The translations under genes were made by a program, and so were the position numbers. The notes under the pieces are model-generated. The model was not told where the DNA came from. It was given only the letters and a program-made list of their open reading frames with translations, and did not search any database. From Desulfobulbaceae bacterium (GTDB lineage: Bacteria; Desulfobacterota; Desulfobulbia; Desulfobulbales; Desulfocapsaceae), in the NCBI GenBank assembly GCA_031256095.1, contig JAIRRG010000053.1:1-10776 (forward strand): a stretch of DNA of 10,776 nucleotides, written 5' to 3'. Below, in pieces: positions 1 to 6,204 of the stretch; the stretch's first letter is position 1; each line of letters begins with the position of its first letter.

Positions 1-369
1 ACCGGGGCCGCCGCCGCCGTGTCGCTGGTCATCCCGGAGCTGAAGGGGAAATTTGATGGCCTGGCCATCCGTGTGCCAACGCCAACGGTTTCCATTGTCG
101 ACCTGGTCTGCGAGGTGCAAAAAGATACTTCGGTTTCCGAGGTCAACCAGGCGCTGAAGGCCGCGGCCAACCGCTACCTGGGCTATACCGACGAGCCGTT
201 GGTGTCCATCGATTTTCGTGGCGACAGCCGCTCGTCAATCGTCGATGGCGGCTGTACCAAGGTAATTGGTCATACGGTTAAAGTCATGAGCTGGTACGAT
301 AACGAGTGGGGTTATTCCAACCGAATGCTTGATCTGATCCTGCACATGAATAACAACAAGTCGCTGTAA
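1..369 (+). CDS. gap: Glyceraldehyde-3-phosphate dehydrogenase, C-terminal part (5' end outside window)
   Basis: The enzyme catalyses NAD(P)-dependent oxidative phosphorylation of glyceraldehyde-3-phosphate to 1,3-bisphosphoglycerate in cytosolic glycolysis/gluconeogenesis. The frame is open from base 1 (it reads T-G-A-A-A-A), so the gene is cut by the window edge; GTG at 19 is an internal valine, not a start. About 122 residues of a usual ~335 are present. Visible family motifs are PELKGKFDGLAIRVPTPTVS, which includes the phosphate-site Arg of the family, an S-S-I-V-D segment, and near the end SWYDNEWGYSNRM, which holds the Asn and Tyr around the nicotinamide. The catalytic Cys and His lie upstream and cannot be checked. 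The stop is TAA. No pgk follows, unlike many gap operons; the next gene is a PPDK-like protein 132 nt downstream. Identity is secure; cofactor preference cannot be judged. Confidence 0.96.
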   Translation, partial: TGAAAAVSLVIPELKGKFDGLAIRVPTPTVSIVDLVCEVQKDTSVSEVNQALKAAANRYLGYTDEPLVSIDFRGDSRSSIVDGGCTKVIGHTVKVMSWYDNEWGYSNRMLDLILHMNNNKSL

Positions 370-415
370 AATTGAAATTGCGCTACGGTCAAAAATGTCG
401 CCAGCGCCGGGGCGG

Positions 416-447
416 AAACCGTTCCTGTGGCGGTTTGAGTTTACCGC
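416..447 (+). other. Two overlapping small hairpins in the gap-dikinase intergenic region
   Basis: AAACCG (416-421) can pair with CGGTTT (431-436) across a 9-nt loop, while GCGGT (430-434) can instead pair with ACCGC (443-447) across an 8-nt loop. The two stems share bases and exclude each other. No T-run follows either one, so neither looks like an intrinsic terminator. I see no convincing sigma-70 promoter in 370-501. They may be chance structures in GC-rich sequence. Confidence 0.2.
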
Positions 448-501
448 TGTTCCGATTCTTCCGTTTGCCCGGCGCCAGCGCCGTTATGACGAGGTGACCG
501 C

Positions 502-3500
502 ATGACGACAGACGATAAAGTTCCTACTTCTCCTGATTCCGACGCGCGGCGCGCCAGTCTGCAGGAAACCTCCACCGCTCTGCGCGCCAATCTACGGGAA
601 ACCGCGGGCGAGGTTCGGATTGATCCCAGCTTTCAGCCGCTGCTCGACGCGGTGGTTAGCTACAAGGGGCTACACGATAACCTGGAAAAACTACTCTACG
701 AAATCTGCCACCCTTACCATAACTGGCGGATTATCCTGCCTCAATTGCGCAGTTTTCTCATCAAAAACTGCGGCTACTACCGCCAACACCCGTTAGGACC
801 GCAGGCGATCATTCTGTTCGGAGGCATTTTTTTCACAGCGATGCAAGAGTTGCACCGCCAGCCACAGCCTTTCGCCGAGGCCATCTCCGGCCACCTGGCC
901 TGGTTGGAAAAGCTGGTCAGCCTGTTGTCGTCCAATGATCTGACCATTTATGAAGATGCACTGAACCAACTGATTGGCAAATTGGAAAGTTTCGTCATTG
1001 AAAACCGCGACGGTTTTTCGCTGCCGCTTTTGCAAGGGCAGCAAGCGGTGCGAAAAATCGCCGCCGCCCTGCTGTGTTCGTCGCTGGACGGCGCTTTTTC
1101 CTTCGCGCCGCTGGCGGCACTGCTGCGGGCCATGCTTGACGACAACTACCGCTACTGGCTGTCGGGAAACGACACCTCCGCCTGGTTTACCGAGCACTGC
1201 GGCCCCTTGCAGGGCGATGAGGCGGCGACCACCCTGTTCGCCGCCCTGTCACATCAGGCCATGAATGGCCACCGCGAGAGACTCGCCGCCCTCAACATCG
1301 CCGGTGATGCCCGCGGCGCTTTGGCGCGGCTCCTGGAATTTCCGGGTTTCATCGACATCGTCAGACTCTACCGTGAGGTGCCGCCCTGTCTGGAAAAGGC
1401 TGAAGAACGGCTTGGCGCTTCCCAGGATATCCATCGCTTTGTCGAAAATCAGAAGATGCTCTTTTTGTTTCTGATCATGGACACGAGCGGGCTTTATTTG
1501 ATCCACGAGGAGACACTCAGGGAAATCAACCGCAGCTTGGTGCTGTTGATCAAGCAGCAGAGTTTTGAGGAAATCGAGTCTTTCCTACGCCAGGCTTTTC
1601 AGTTTTTGAAGGCTAACGTCCACGAATATCCCCATACCTCGTTGCAATGCATCCAGGTGCTGGGCGACGAAGTGTTCAACCGCGGCAACAGCCGCATGGT
1701 TGAAGCCTTTCTCTGGGAGGCAGTGCGCTTTGGTTTCCAGCACGCCAACGTCGTCGGCGTCGATGAAAACTGGCAGCCTTTGGCCAATCCGGCCCATCTC
1801 GGCAACATCCGCGTTTGGTTGCACCTGATCATGCGCGAACCGAAATGGTGCTCGACCCTCTTTTCGGCCCTGATCATCCACCTGAAATTGTCCGGCACCT
1901 GCGTCAAAGACACCGACCTCTTCCAGCGCGACATCACCGAACTGCTCAACCATGCGATAGAACCGATCTATAACCTGTGCAAGCAGTTCGCCAAATTGAT
2001 GCCTGTTTTCTACAACGAGATCGGCTCCGAGGGCGAGTTGCGCGACGTTTCGACTGAACTCGACGAAACCCACCACCGTCGCGACCTGCTGATCCATTTT
2101 CTGCGCAAGCAGGCGCATGTCGAAAGCTCGAACCTCATCGTCGGCTTCATCGAGGCAATTTTTCTCTTTTGGCATAATCTCGACAAAACCGAACTGACCG
2201 CCTTCCTGCCGGAAGAGATTCATCGCCAAATCGACATCATCGGCCCATTCATCGACGCGCCGCACGAACTGCTGAAACGCCTGTGGACGAGATTTGATGT
2301 CCACAAAGTGGAAGACCTGTTGACCATCGACGAGAAAGTGGCCGAGGATTTCCTGAATGCCCAAGAAGATCAATCAGAGCTGGAGCGGCGGCGCGTGGCA
2401 TTACTGATCAGGATGTTCCGGCTTCTGAACCAGAAGTATATGCTCGGTTTCCAGGAAATCCGTGAAGAGCTGCGTCAGGCCGCCCAAGAGGGTTTCAGTG
2501 AGGTCGAACCGGTTTTGGCGGTACTTGACGGCGGGGATACTAACGCCTGCCTGGAGGCGATTCTCGGGGCACTCGAGCAATTGAAGGCAATCATTTTGTC
2601 ATCGAAGACTTTCCAGGCCCAGGAGAATATTTACTACAAGCGCCACATCGCCGTTGACATTCCCTCGGTCTATGGCCGCTACCGCGAAAAGAAATTCGAC
2701 GCCCTGAGTCTGACCTTCCGCCTGGAAAACCTGGCCAACATCTATCTGGAAAAACTTCAGGAAGTGGTAAGCCTGAACTTCATCACCCAGGCGACCTTTT
2801 TCACCATCGTCCGCTGCCTGAAAATTTTTCTGCGGGCGCTGAATGTCGATGGCATCAGCTCGCGGCGTTTTTCCACCTATTTGTCGCTACTCGACAGCGC
2901 CCTGAGCGTCCGGCGTTTTTCCTACACCCAATACCTTGATATTTTCCGGGGCCTGGCGGAAGGCGTCAAAGACATCATCTATGCCTACTACACGAATATC
3001 CATGAGAACAACCTGTCGCTGATTATTCCGCAGATCGGTCAGGAACACCTGTTGATGAAATACCGTGGTCTGTACGACGAAAGCAACATGTCGCACTCGG
3101 TCCAGCGCCTTTCCGAGACTTTTTTCCGCGAGCTGATTGCCTCGACCTTCGGCCTCCAGCATCTTGACAATTTTTTGATGCGTATCACCCAGACGCTGGA
3201 AAGCCAGAAAGATATGCTCAGTAAAGACAAGCTCGATCTGTTGATGAGTTACAATCCGGAAAAAGCCATTTCGCCGCTGACCCGACCCAATCCGACGACG
3301 CATGACCTGATCCACATGGGCAACAAGGGCTACAATCTAGCCACTCTGGTCGATCTGGAGCTGCCGGTGCCGCCGGCGTTTGTCATCACCACGGAAATCT
3401 TCCGCTGCCGAGAGGTTTTGTTCAACTATTCCCAGGCCCGTGCCGATTTCATGAAACGGCTGCGCGAGGCATTGAACGAAATCGAGGCCGAAACCGGCAG

Positions 3501-4797
3501 GCGATTCGGCTCGCCAGAGCGGCCGCTGCTTTTATCGGTGCGCAGCGGTGGCGCCATCTCGATGCCGGGCATGATGGCCACCGTACATAACATCGGCTTC
3601 AACGAAGATTTGATCAAAGAGTATGTCGAAAACGGCGGTGACGCCTATGTTGCCTGGGACAACTACCGACGCTTCCTCCAGTCCTGGTCGATGGTTTCGT
3701 CCATCGACCGCGACGAATTCCAGGCTTTGATGGATCAGGCCAAAGCCGATCACAACGTTGCCCTGAAACGGCAATTGACCGCCGAGCAGATGCGTGAACT
3801 GGCCCTGGCTTACCAAAAGCTGATCAGAAAAAAAGGCTTGGGCATCCCAGACGACCCATGGTTGCAACTGGTCAACGCCGTCGAACTGGTGCTTGATTCC
3901 TGGGACAACGAAAAGGCCATCGACTACCGTCGGATCATGGATCTTTCCGAGTCCTGGGGCACGGCGGTCATCGTTCAGACCATGGTTTTCGGCAATCTCA
4001 GTGATCAGGCCGGTTCCGGTGTTGTTTTCACCTCTAATCCCTACCGTAAAGTGCAGCAAGTTGCCCTGTGGGGCGATTACGCCTTCGGCGACCAGGGCGA
4101 AGATATCGTCTCCGGCCTGGTCACCAGCCAGGCTATTTCTGTCGAACAGGCGGAAATCGACGGGCGCTCGGTGGAAAACTCGCTGGAACGGCGCTTTCCG
4201 GACATCTACAACCGGATGCGGGTCATCGCCCGGTCGCTGGTCTATGAGCGGCGTTGGAATCCGCAGGAAATCGAATTCACCTTTGAGGGACCGGAGGCGG
4301 AAAAGCTTTATCTGCTGCAAACCCGCGATATGATCACCATCAAGAAAAAGGAGCATTTTGAGGTCTTCGTCGATGACGGTCAGTTGCAGGAAGCGACGCT
4401 GGGACATGGCCTTGGCGTCTCCGGTTCGGCTTTGTCCGGACGGGCGGTCTTTAGCGAGGACAATATCCTCCGCCTGCGCCGCGAAGACCAGAAGACGCCG
4501 TTGATTCTGATCCGGCAAGATACGGTGCCGGAAGACATCAAAGCGATCAGCCTGGCCGACGGTCTTCTCACCTCACGTGGCGGCCAGACCTCGCATGCCT
4601 CGGTGGTGGCGGTGCGCCTGGAAAAAACCTGCGTCGTCGGCTGTCAGCAGTTGAAGGTCTACGAAAACCGGCAGTACTGCGAAATCGGAGAGAAGCGCAT
4701 CGCCTTTGGTGACGCGGTCTCAATCGATGGGCGCACCGGGACGGTGCTTATGGGCCAGCATCCGGTGCGGGAAGAACATCATATCATGCCGATATGA
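502..4797 (+). CDS. PPDK-like phosphotransferase: large N-terminal region + ATP-grasp + phospho-His domain, no PEP/pyruvate barrel
   Basis: A 1431-residue protein, probably cytosolic (no signal peptide or membrane segment seen). Residues 1 to ~930 are unrecognised and look mostly helical. From ~934 the sequence follows pyruvate phosphate dikinase. GNKGYNLATL (940-949) carries the ATP-binding Lys (K942), and VRSGGAISMPGMM has the ATP-site Arg (R1014). Q-A-G-S-G-V-V-F-T-S-N-P spans 1169-1180 and Q-G-E-D spans 1198-1201. E1258 and Q1273 match the Mg/ATP ligands of the E-F-T and L-Q-T-R motifs. The swivelling domain has TSRGGQTSHA (1357-1366), with H1365 as phospho-acceptor and T1363 at the position of the PPDK regulatory threonine. 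The protein then ends ~65 residues later, where PPDK would continue into its C-terminal PEP/pyruvate TIM barrel. By family knowledge, ATP would phosphorylate H1365; by inference, the N-terminal region or a partner supplies the final acceptor, as in rifampin phosphotransferase or glucan water dikinase. The start is ATG with GAGGTGA at 491-497. It is probably co-transcribed with the small gene 25 nt downstream. Confidence 0.88.
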   Translation: MTTDDKVPTSPDSDARRASLQETSTALRANLRETAGEVRIDPSFQPLLDAVVSYKGLHDNLEKLLYEICHPYHNWRIILPQLRSFLIKNCGYYRQHPLGPQAIILFGGIFFTAMQELHRQPQPFAEAISGHLAWLEKLVSLLSSNDLTIYEDALNQLIGKLESFVIENRDGFSLPLLQGQQAVRKIAAALLCSSLDGAFSFAPLAALLRAMLDDNYRYWLSGNDTSAWFTEHCGPLQGDEAATTLFAALSHQAMNGHRERLAALNIAGDARGALARLLEFPGFIDIVRLYREVPPCLEKAEERLGASQDIHRFVENQKMLFLFLIMDTSGLYLIHEETLREINRSLVLLIKQQSFEEIESFLRQAFQFLKANVHEYPHTSLQCIQVLGDEVFNRGNSRMVEAFLWEAVRFGFQHANVVGVDENWQPLANPAHLGNIRVWLHLIMREPKWCSTLFSALIIHLKLSGTCVKDTDLFQRDITELLNHAIEPIYNLCKQFAKLMPVFYNEIGSEGELRDVSTELDETHHRRDLLIHFLRKQAHVESSNLIVGFIEAIFLFWHNLDKTELTAFLPEEIHRQIDIIGPFIDAPHELLKRLWTRFDVHKVEDLLTIDEKVAEDFLNAQEDQSELERRRVALLIRMFRLLNQKYMLGFQEIREELRQAAQEGFSEVEPVLAVLDGGDTNACLEAILGALEQLKAIILSSKTFQAQENIYYKRHIAVDIPSVYGRYREKKFDALSLTFRLENLANIYLEKLQEVVSLNFITQATFFTIVRCLKIFLRALNVDGISSRRFSTYLSLLDSALSVRRFSYTQYLDIFRGLAEGVKDIIYAYYTNIHENNLSLIIPQIGQEHLLMKYRGLYDESNMSHSVQRLSETFFRELIASTFGLQHLDNFLMRITQTLESQKDMLSKDKLDLLMSYNPEKAISPLTRPNPTTHDLIHMGNKGYNLATLVDLELPVPPAFVITTEIFRCREVLFNYSQARADFMKRLREALNEIEAETGRRFGSPERPLLLSVRSGGAISMPGMMATVHNIGFNEDLIKEYVENGGDAYVAWDNYRRFLQSWSMVSSIDRDEFQALMDQAKADHNVALKRQLTAEQMRELALAYQKLIRKKGLGIPDDPWLQLVNAVELVLDSWDNEKAIDYRRIMDLSESWGTAVIVQTMVFGNLSDQAGSGVVFTSNPYRKVQQVALWGDYAFGDQGEDIVSGLVTSQAISVEQAEIDGRSVENSLERRFPDIYNRMRVIARSLVYERRWNPQEIEFTFEGPEAEKLYLLQTRDMITIKKKEHFEVFVDDGQLQEATLGHGLGVSGSALSGRAVFSEDNILRLRREDQKTPLILIRQDTVPEDIKAISLADGLLTSRGGQTSHASVVAVRLEKTCVVGCQQLKVYENRQYCEIGEKRIAFGDAVSIDGRTGTVLMGQHPVREEHHIMPI

Positions 4798-4822
4798 TGG
4801 CTTGCGGAAATGGAGGCGCGGC

Positions 4823-5035
4823 ATGAAATTCCTGAAAGGACCACAGCTGTTTTCTTTGGCAAGAAAAAAGGCGGAGCGCCTCGGGGTGAGGCAGGAACGG
4901 GGCATCAGCTTGGCCGAACTTATCCGCCGGGTCCAAGAGGCCGAAGGCTACCAACCCTGCTTCAACAAGCGTGAGGTCTGTGACCAGAAGAATTGCTGCT
5001 GGCGGGCTTCCTGCGCCGCGAAAATCGGCGAGTGA
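4823..5035 (+). CDS. Small cysteine-rich protein (70 aa), function unknown
   Basis: A 70-residue basic protein. The first ~45 residues look helical, with an A-E-L-I-R-R-V-Q-E-A-E-G segment (31-42). The C-terminal part has five cysteines, C46, C53, C58, C59 and C64, in a C-x6-C-x4-CC-x4-C pattern ending W-R-A-S-C. This recalls small deltaproteobacterial proteins, sometimes labelled SAP/Rho-N-like, with an I-R-x-I-Q-x-x-E-G segment followed by Cys/Trp motifs; I recall that resemblance and cannot verify it. The cysteines could bind zinc or an Fe-S cluster (inference). I chose ATG 4823 because GGAGG at 4812-4816 lies 6 nt upstream; the frame is open further upstream, but only inside the dikinase gene. 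The dikinase stop is 25 nt before it, which suggests an operon. It converges with the ArsR-type gene, and its last bases lie in that gene's probable terminator. Confidence 0.72.
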   Translation: MKFLKGPQLFSLARKKAERLGVRQERGISLAELIRRVQEAEGYQPCFNKREVCDQKNCCWRASCAAKIGE

Positions 5036-5050
5036 GCCCGGGCTTCGCCG
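5021..5050 (-). terminator. Probable intrinsic terminator of the ArsR-type gene
   Basis: Read on the minus strand, CGGCGA (5050-5045) pairs with TCGCCG (5031-5026), a 6-bp GC-rich stem that a G-T pair can extend, followed at once by ATTTT (5025-5021). It begins 7 nt past the regulator's TGA. The T-run is short, so strength is uncertain. It overlaps the 3' end of the convergent small gene. On the plus strand no T-run follows, so it would act only in the minus direction. Confidence 0.45.
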
Positions 5051-5057
5051 TCGCCAG

Positions 5058-5345
5058 TCATTCGTCCGGGCAGAAAAGCCGGTGTATCATACGGATGAGC
5101 TCAGCGAAGCGCTTGTCGGCAATGCGGTTGAGAATAATGTTAGCCTTTTTGTCCGAGACGACGACCCCCAACTCGCGCAGCATTCGCAAATGCTGCGACA
5201 GATTGGCGCCGGTCGTGTTCACCTGATTTAGCAGATCACCGACGGCAAGTTCGCCGTCCAAGAGCAGGCAGAGAATTTTCAGCCGGATCGGATGCGACAT
5301 CGATTTGAGATACTTGGCGACCACTTCGGTTTGTTCATTGCGCAT
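5058..5345 (-). CDS. ArsR-family winged-helix repressor, SqrR/BigR/HlyU-like thiol (persulfide) sensor type
   Basis: A 95-residue DNA-binding regulator of the usual ArsR length. K-Y-L-K-S-M-S-H-P-I-R-L-K-I-L-C opens the winged helix. The recognition-helix region reads N-L-S-Q-H-L-R-M-L-R-E-L-G (residues 48-60), and the wing follows around 61-75. The metal-box motif of ArsR/SmtB (E-L-C-V-C-D-L) is absent: here it is E-L-A-V-G-D-L. The only two cysteines are C26, in I-L-C-L-L, and C92, in H-R-L-F-C near the C-terminus. They are 66 residues apart, the same spacing as the reactive pairs of SqrR (C41/C107) and HlyU (C38/C104), which sense persulfides by cross-linking. Sensing of sulfane sulfur or redox state is therefore a strong inference, not proven. 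I chose ATG 5345 because AGGGAGG (5359-5353) sits 7 nt upstream; longer in-frame starts run through the promoter. It is divergent from the isochorismatase-type hydrolase, a possible target, and likely self-regulated. Confidence 0.88.
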   Translation of the reverse strand: MRNEQTEVVAKYLKSMSHPIRLKILCLLLDGELAVGDLLNQVNTTGANLSQHLRMLRELGVVVSDKKANIILNRIADKRFAELIRMIHRLFCPDE

Positions 5346-5372
5346 GACCACGCCTCCCTGAGATTGAAAAAG

Positions 5373-5402
5373 ACTATACCGCCCGGAGGCGCGGAAAGCC
5401 AA
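5373..5402 (-). promoter_or_regulatory. Candidate sigma-70 promoter of the ArsR-type gene
   Basis: On the minus strand, TTGGCT (5402-5397, 4 of 6 to TTGACA) is followed after 18 nt by TATAGT (5378-5373, 5 of 6 to TATAAT). Transcription would start near 5366, giving a short leader of about 20 nt that contains the AGGGAGG ribosome site before ATG 5345. Confidence 0.45.
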
Positions 5403-5490
5403 TTTTTGTGCGCCAAGTTGCCACATGGATGCATACAGCCGGCCGGTTCGAATACCGATGGATTTTTTTTGGATAAAATCACCCTGGCAC

Positions 5491-5515
5491 TTGATTCTCA
5501 ACCTTGAAAGAGGTT
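5491..5515. promoter_or_regulatory. Overlapping small palindromes, candidate repressor operator
   Basis: TTGA-TTC-TCAA (5491-5501) is a perfect interrupted palindrome. AACCT-N6-AGGTT (5500-5515) is a second one. ATTC (5494-5497) and GAAA (5506-5509) are 8 nt apart, one base off the ATTC-N8-GAAT form I recall for SqrR. The cluster lies in the divergent region, just before the possible leader ORF at 5520. The second palindrome could also fold in RNA and cover the AGAGG ribosome site at 5509-5513. No binding evidence is available. Confidence 0.25.
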
Positions 5516-5519
5516 AATT

Positions 5520-5630
5520 ATGGCGATTCCGTATTTTGGCCCCGGCGAGCAGGTGGGCGCGTGGTGGATATTGCCCTGCCGTTTCGCTTTTTCCTGCGAG
5601 GGATATTCGTGCAACCATTACCGTTCCTGA
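5520..5630 (+). CDS. Possible 36-codon leader ORF upstream of and overlapping the hydrolase start
   Basis: ATG 5520 has a good ribosome site (AGAGG, 5509-5513, 6 nt spacing) and an open frame of 36 codons ending at TGA 5628-5630. It is in a different frame from the hydrolase and runs 22 nt past the hydrolase's GTG at 5609. The peptide begins MAIPYFGPGEQVG and has two adjacent tryptophans (15-16) and three cysteines (20, 26, 31). I recognise no family. It could be a translated leader coupling translation into the hydrolase, a small protein, or chance; a frameshifted N-terminus of the hydrolase seems less likely because that gene has a normal start of its own. Confidence 0.27.
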   Translation: MAIPYFGPGEQVGAWWILPCRFAFSCEGYSCNHYRS

Positions 5631-6190
5631 AGCCGGACTCCACCTGTTTGCATCTTGTTGATATACAAACAGGTCTCATGCGGAAAATTGTCGGGGCGGA
5701 GGGCATCGCCGCCACCATAGCCTATCTGATAAAAACATTCAAAATTCTCGGCGTGCCAATTATCGCCAACACTCAATACAAGAAAGGGCTGGGCGGTCAC
5801 GTGCCGGAACTGGAGCCGTTGCTCGACGGTATTCCCTGCTTGGACAAGGTTGAATTTAACTGTTTCGACAATCCAGAAACCAGCCGTCTCGCCGAGACCA
5901 TGCCGCAAGTGAAGAATTGGATCCTAGTCGGCATTGAAGCGCACATCTGCGTTTACCAGACGGCCTTGGGCGCCCTGCGGCGCGGGCTGACGCCATGGAT
6001 TGTTGTCGATGGCGTTGGCAGCCGTCATGACAACGATATGCAAGCCGGGCTGCGCCGCATGAAGGCGATGGGCGCGGTGCTGGTCTCTTCGGAAATGGTG
6101 CTGTACGAATTGCTCGGACGCGCCGGAACTCCTCAATTCAAATCGCTGATGCCGCTGGTGATTGAGCGGGACAATCAGCTGGCATCATAA
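5609..6190 (+). CDS. Isochorismatase-family (YcaC-like) cysteine hydrolase
   Basis: A 193-residue cytosolic hydrolase, the normal size for the family. The expected Asp-Lys-Cys triad is visible: D18 in L-V-D-I-Q-T-G-L, K80 in D-K-V-E-F-N-C-F, and C114 in V-G-I-E-A-H-I-C-V-Y-Q-T. Family members hydrolyse amides, imides or isochorismate; the true substrate cannot be read from the sequence, and YcaC-like members are mostly uncharacterised. I chose GTG 5609 because GAGGGA (5598-5603) lies 5 nt upstream and the protein then begins about 17 residues before the catalytic Asp, as usual. A longer frame back to TTG 5504 has no ribosome site and adds residues unlike the family. A 9-bp inverted repeat sits within codons 12-22. 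It is divergent from the ArsR-type gene and only 14 nt before alaS, so it may be the first gene of the alaS-atp transcript. Confidence 0.85.
   Translation: MQPLPFLKPDSTCLHLVDIQTGLMRKIVGAEGIAATIAYLIKTFKILGVPIIANTQYKKGLGGHVPELEPLLDGIPCLDKVEFNCFDNPETSRLAETMPQVKNWILVGIEAHICVYQTALGALRRGLTPWIVVDGVGSRHDNDMQAGLRRMKAMGAVLVSSEMVLYELLGRAGTPQFKSLMPLVIERDNQLAS
5642..5674. repeat. Perfect 9-bp inverted repeat in the hydrolase 5' coding region
   Basis: ACCTGTTTG (5642-5650) and CAAACAGGT (5666-5674) are exact reverse complements with a 15-nt spacer. The repeat begins 33 nt after the hydrolase GTG and spans the codons for the catalytic Asp region. It could be an mRNA stem-loop affecting translation or a roadblock operator for a dimeric repressor; coding constraint makes chance possible but a perfect 9/9 match is notable. 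Confidence 0.45.
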
Positions 6191-6204
6191 TCTGTGGACA
6201 AAGC

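Noticed and set aside
1..18. GCC-repeat at the window start as a microsatellite
   Set aside because: It simply encodes the alanine run of gap after S/T-G-A, which is common in this protein family.
1585..2373. Open frame of 262 codons on the minus strand
   Set aside because: Antisense shadow of the dikinase N-terminal region; the sense frame is continuous for 1431 codons.
3532..4518. Open frame of 328 codons on the minus strand inside the dikinase-like gene
   Set aside because: Antisense to the conserved ATP-grasp and phospho-His region; no family features and no plausible ribosome site.
5474..5479. TAAAAT as a plus-strand -10 box for the hydrolase
   Set aside because: No -35-like hexamer is found at 16-18 nt upstream, so I do not call a promoter on the -10 match alone.
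5485..5500. Sigma-54 promoter suggested by TGGCAC at 5485-5490
   Set aside because: The -12 element is absent: the expected TTGC position reads TCTC, without the essential GC.
5346..5501. N-terminal extension of the ArsR-type regulator to 5501 (147 aa)
   Set aside because: The added 52 residues run through the promoter boxes and resemble no family sequence; the 95-aa form has AGGGAGG at ideal spacing and the normal family length.
5504..5608. TTG 5504 as the hydrolase start (228 aa)
   Set aside because: No ribosome site precedes it and the added residues are unlike the family; GTG 5609 has GAGGGA 5 nt upstream and gives the normal length.
6191..6204. T-box or other alanine-responsive leader before alaS
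   Set aside because: Only 14 nt separate the hydrolase stop from the alaS start, which leaves no room for such an element.
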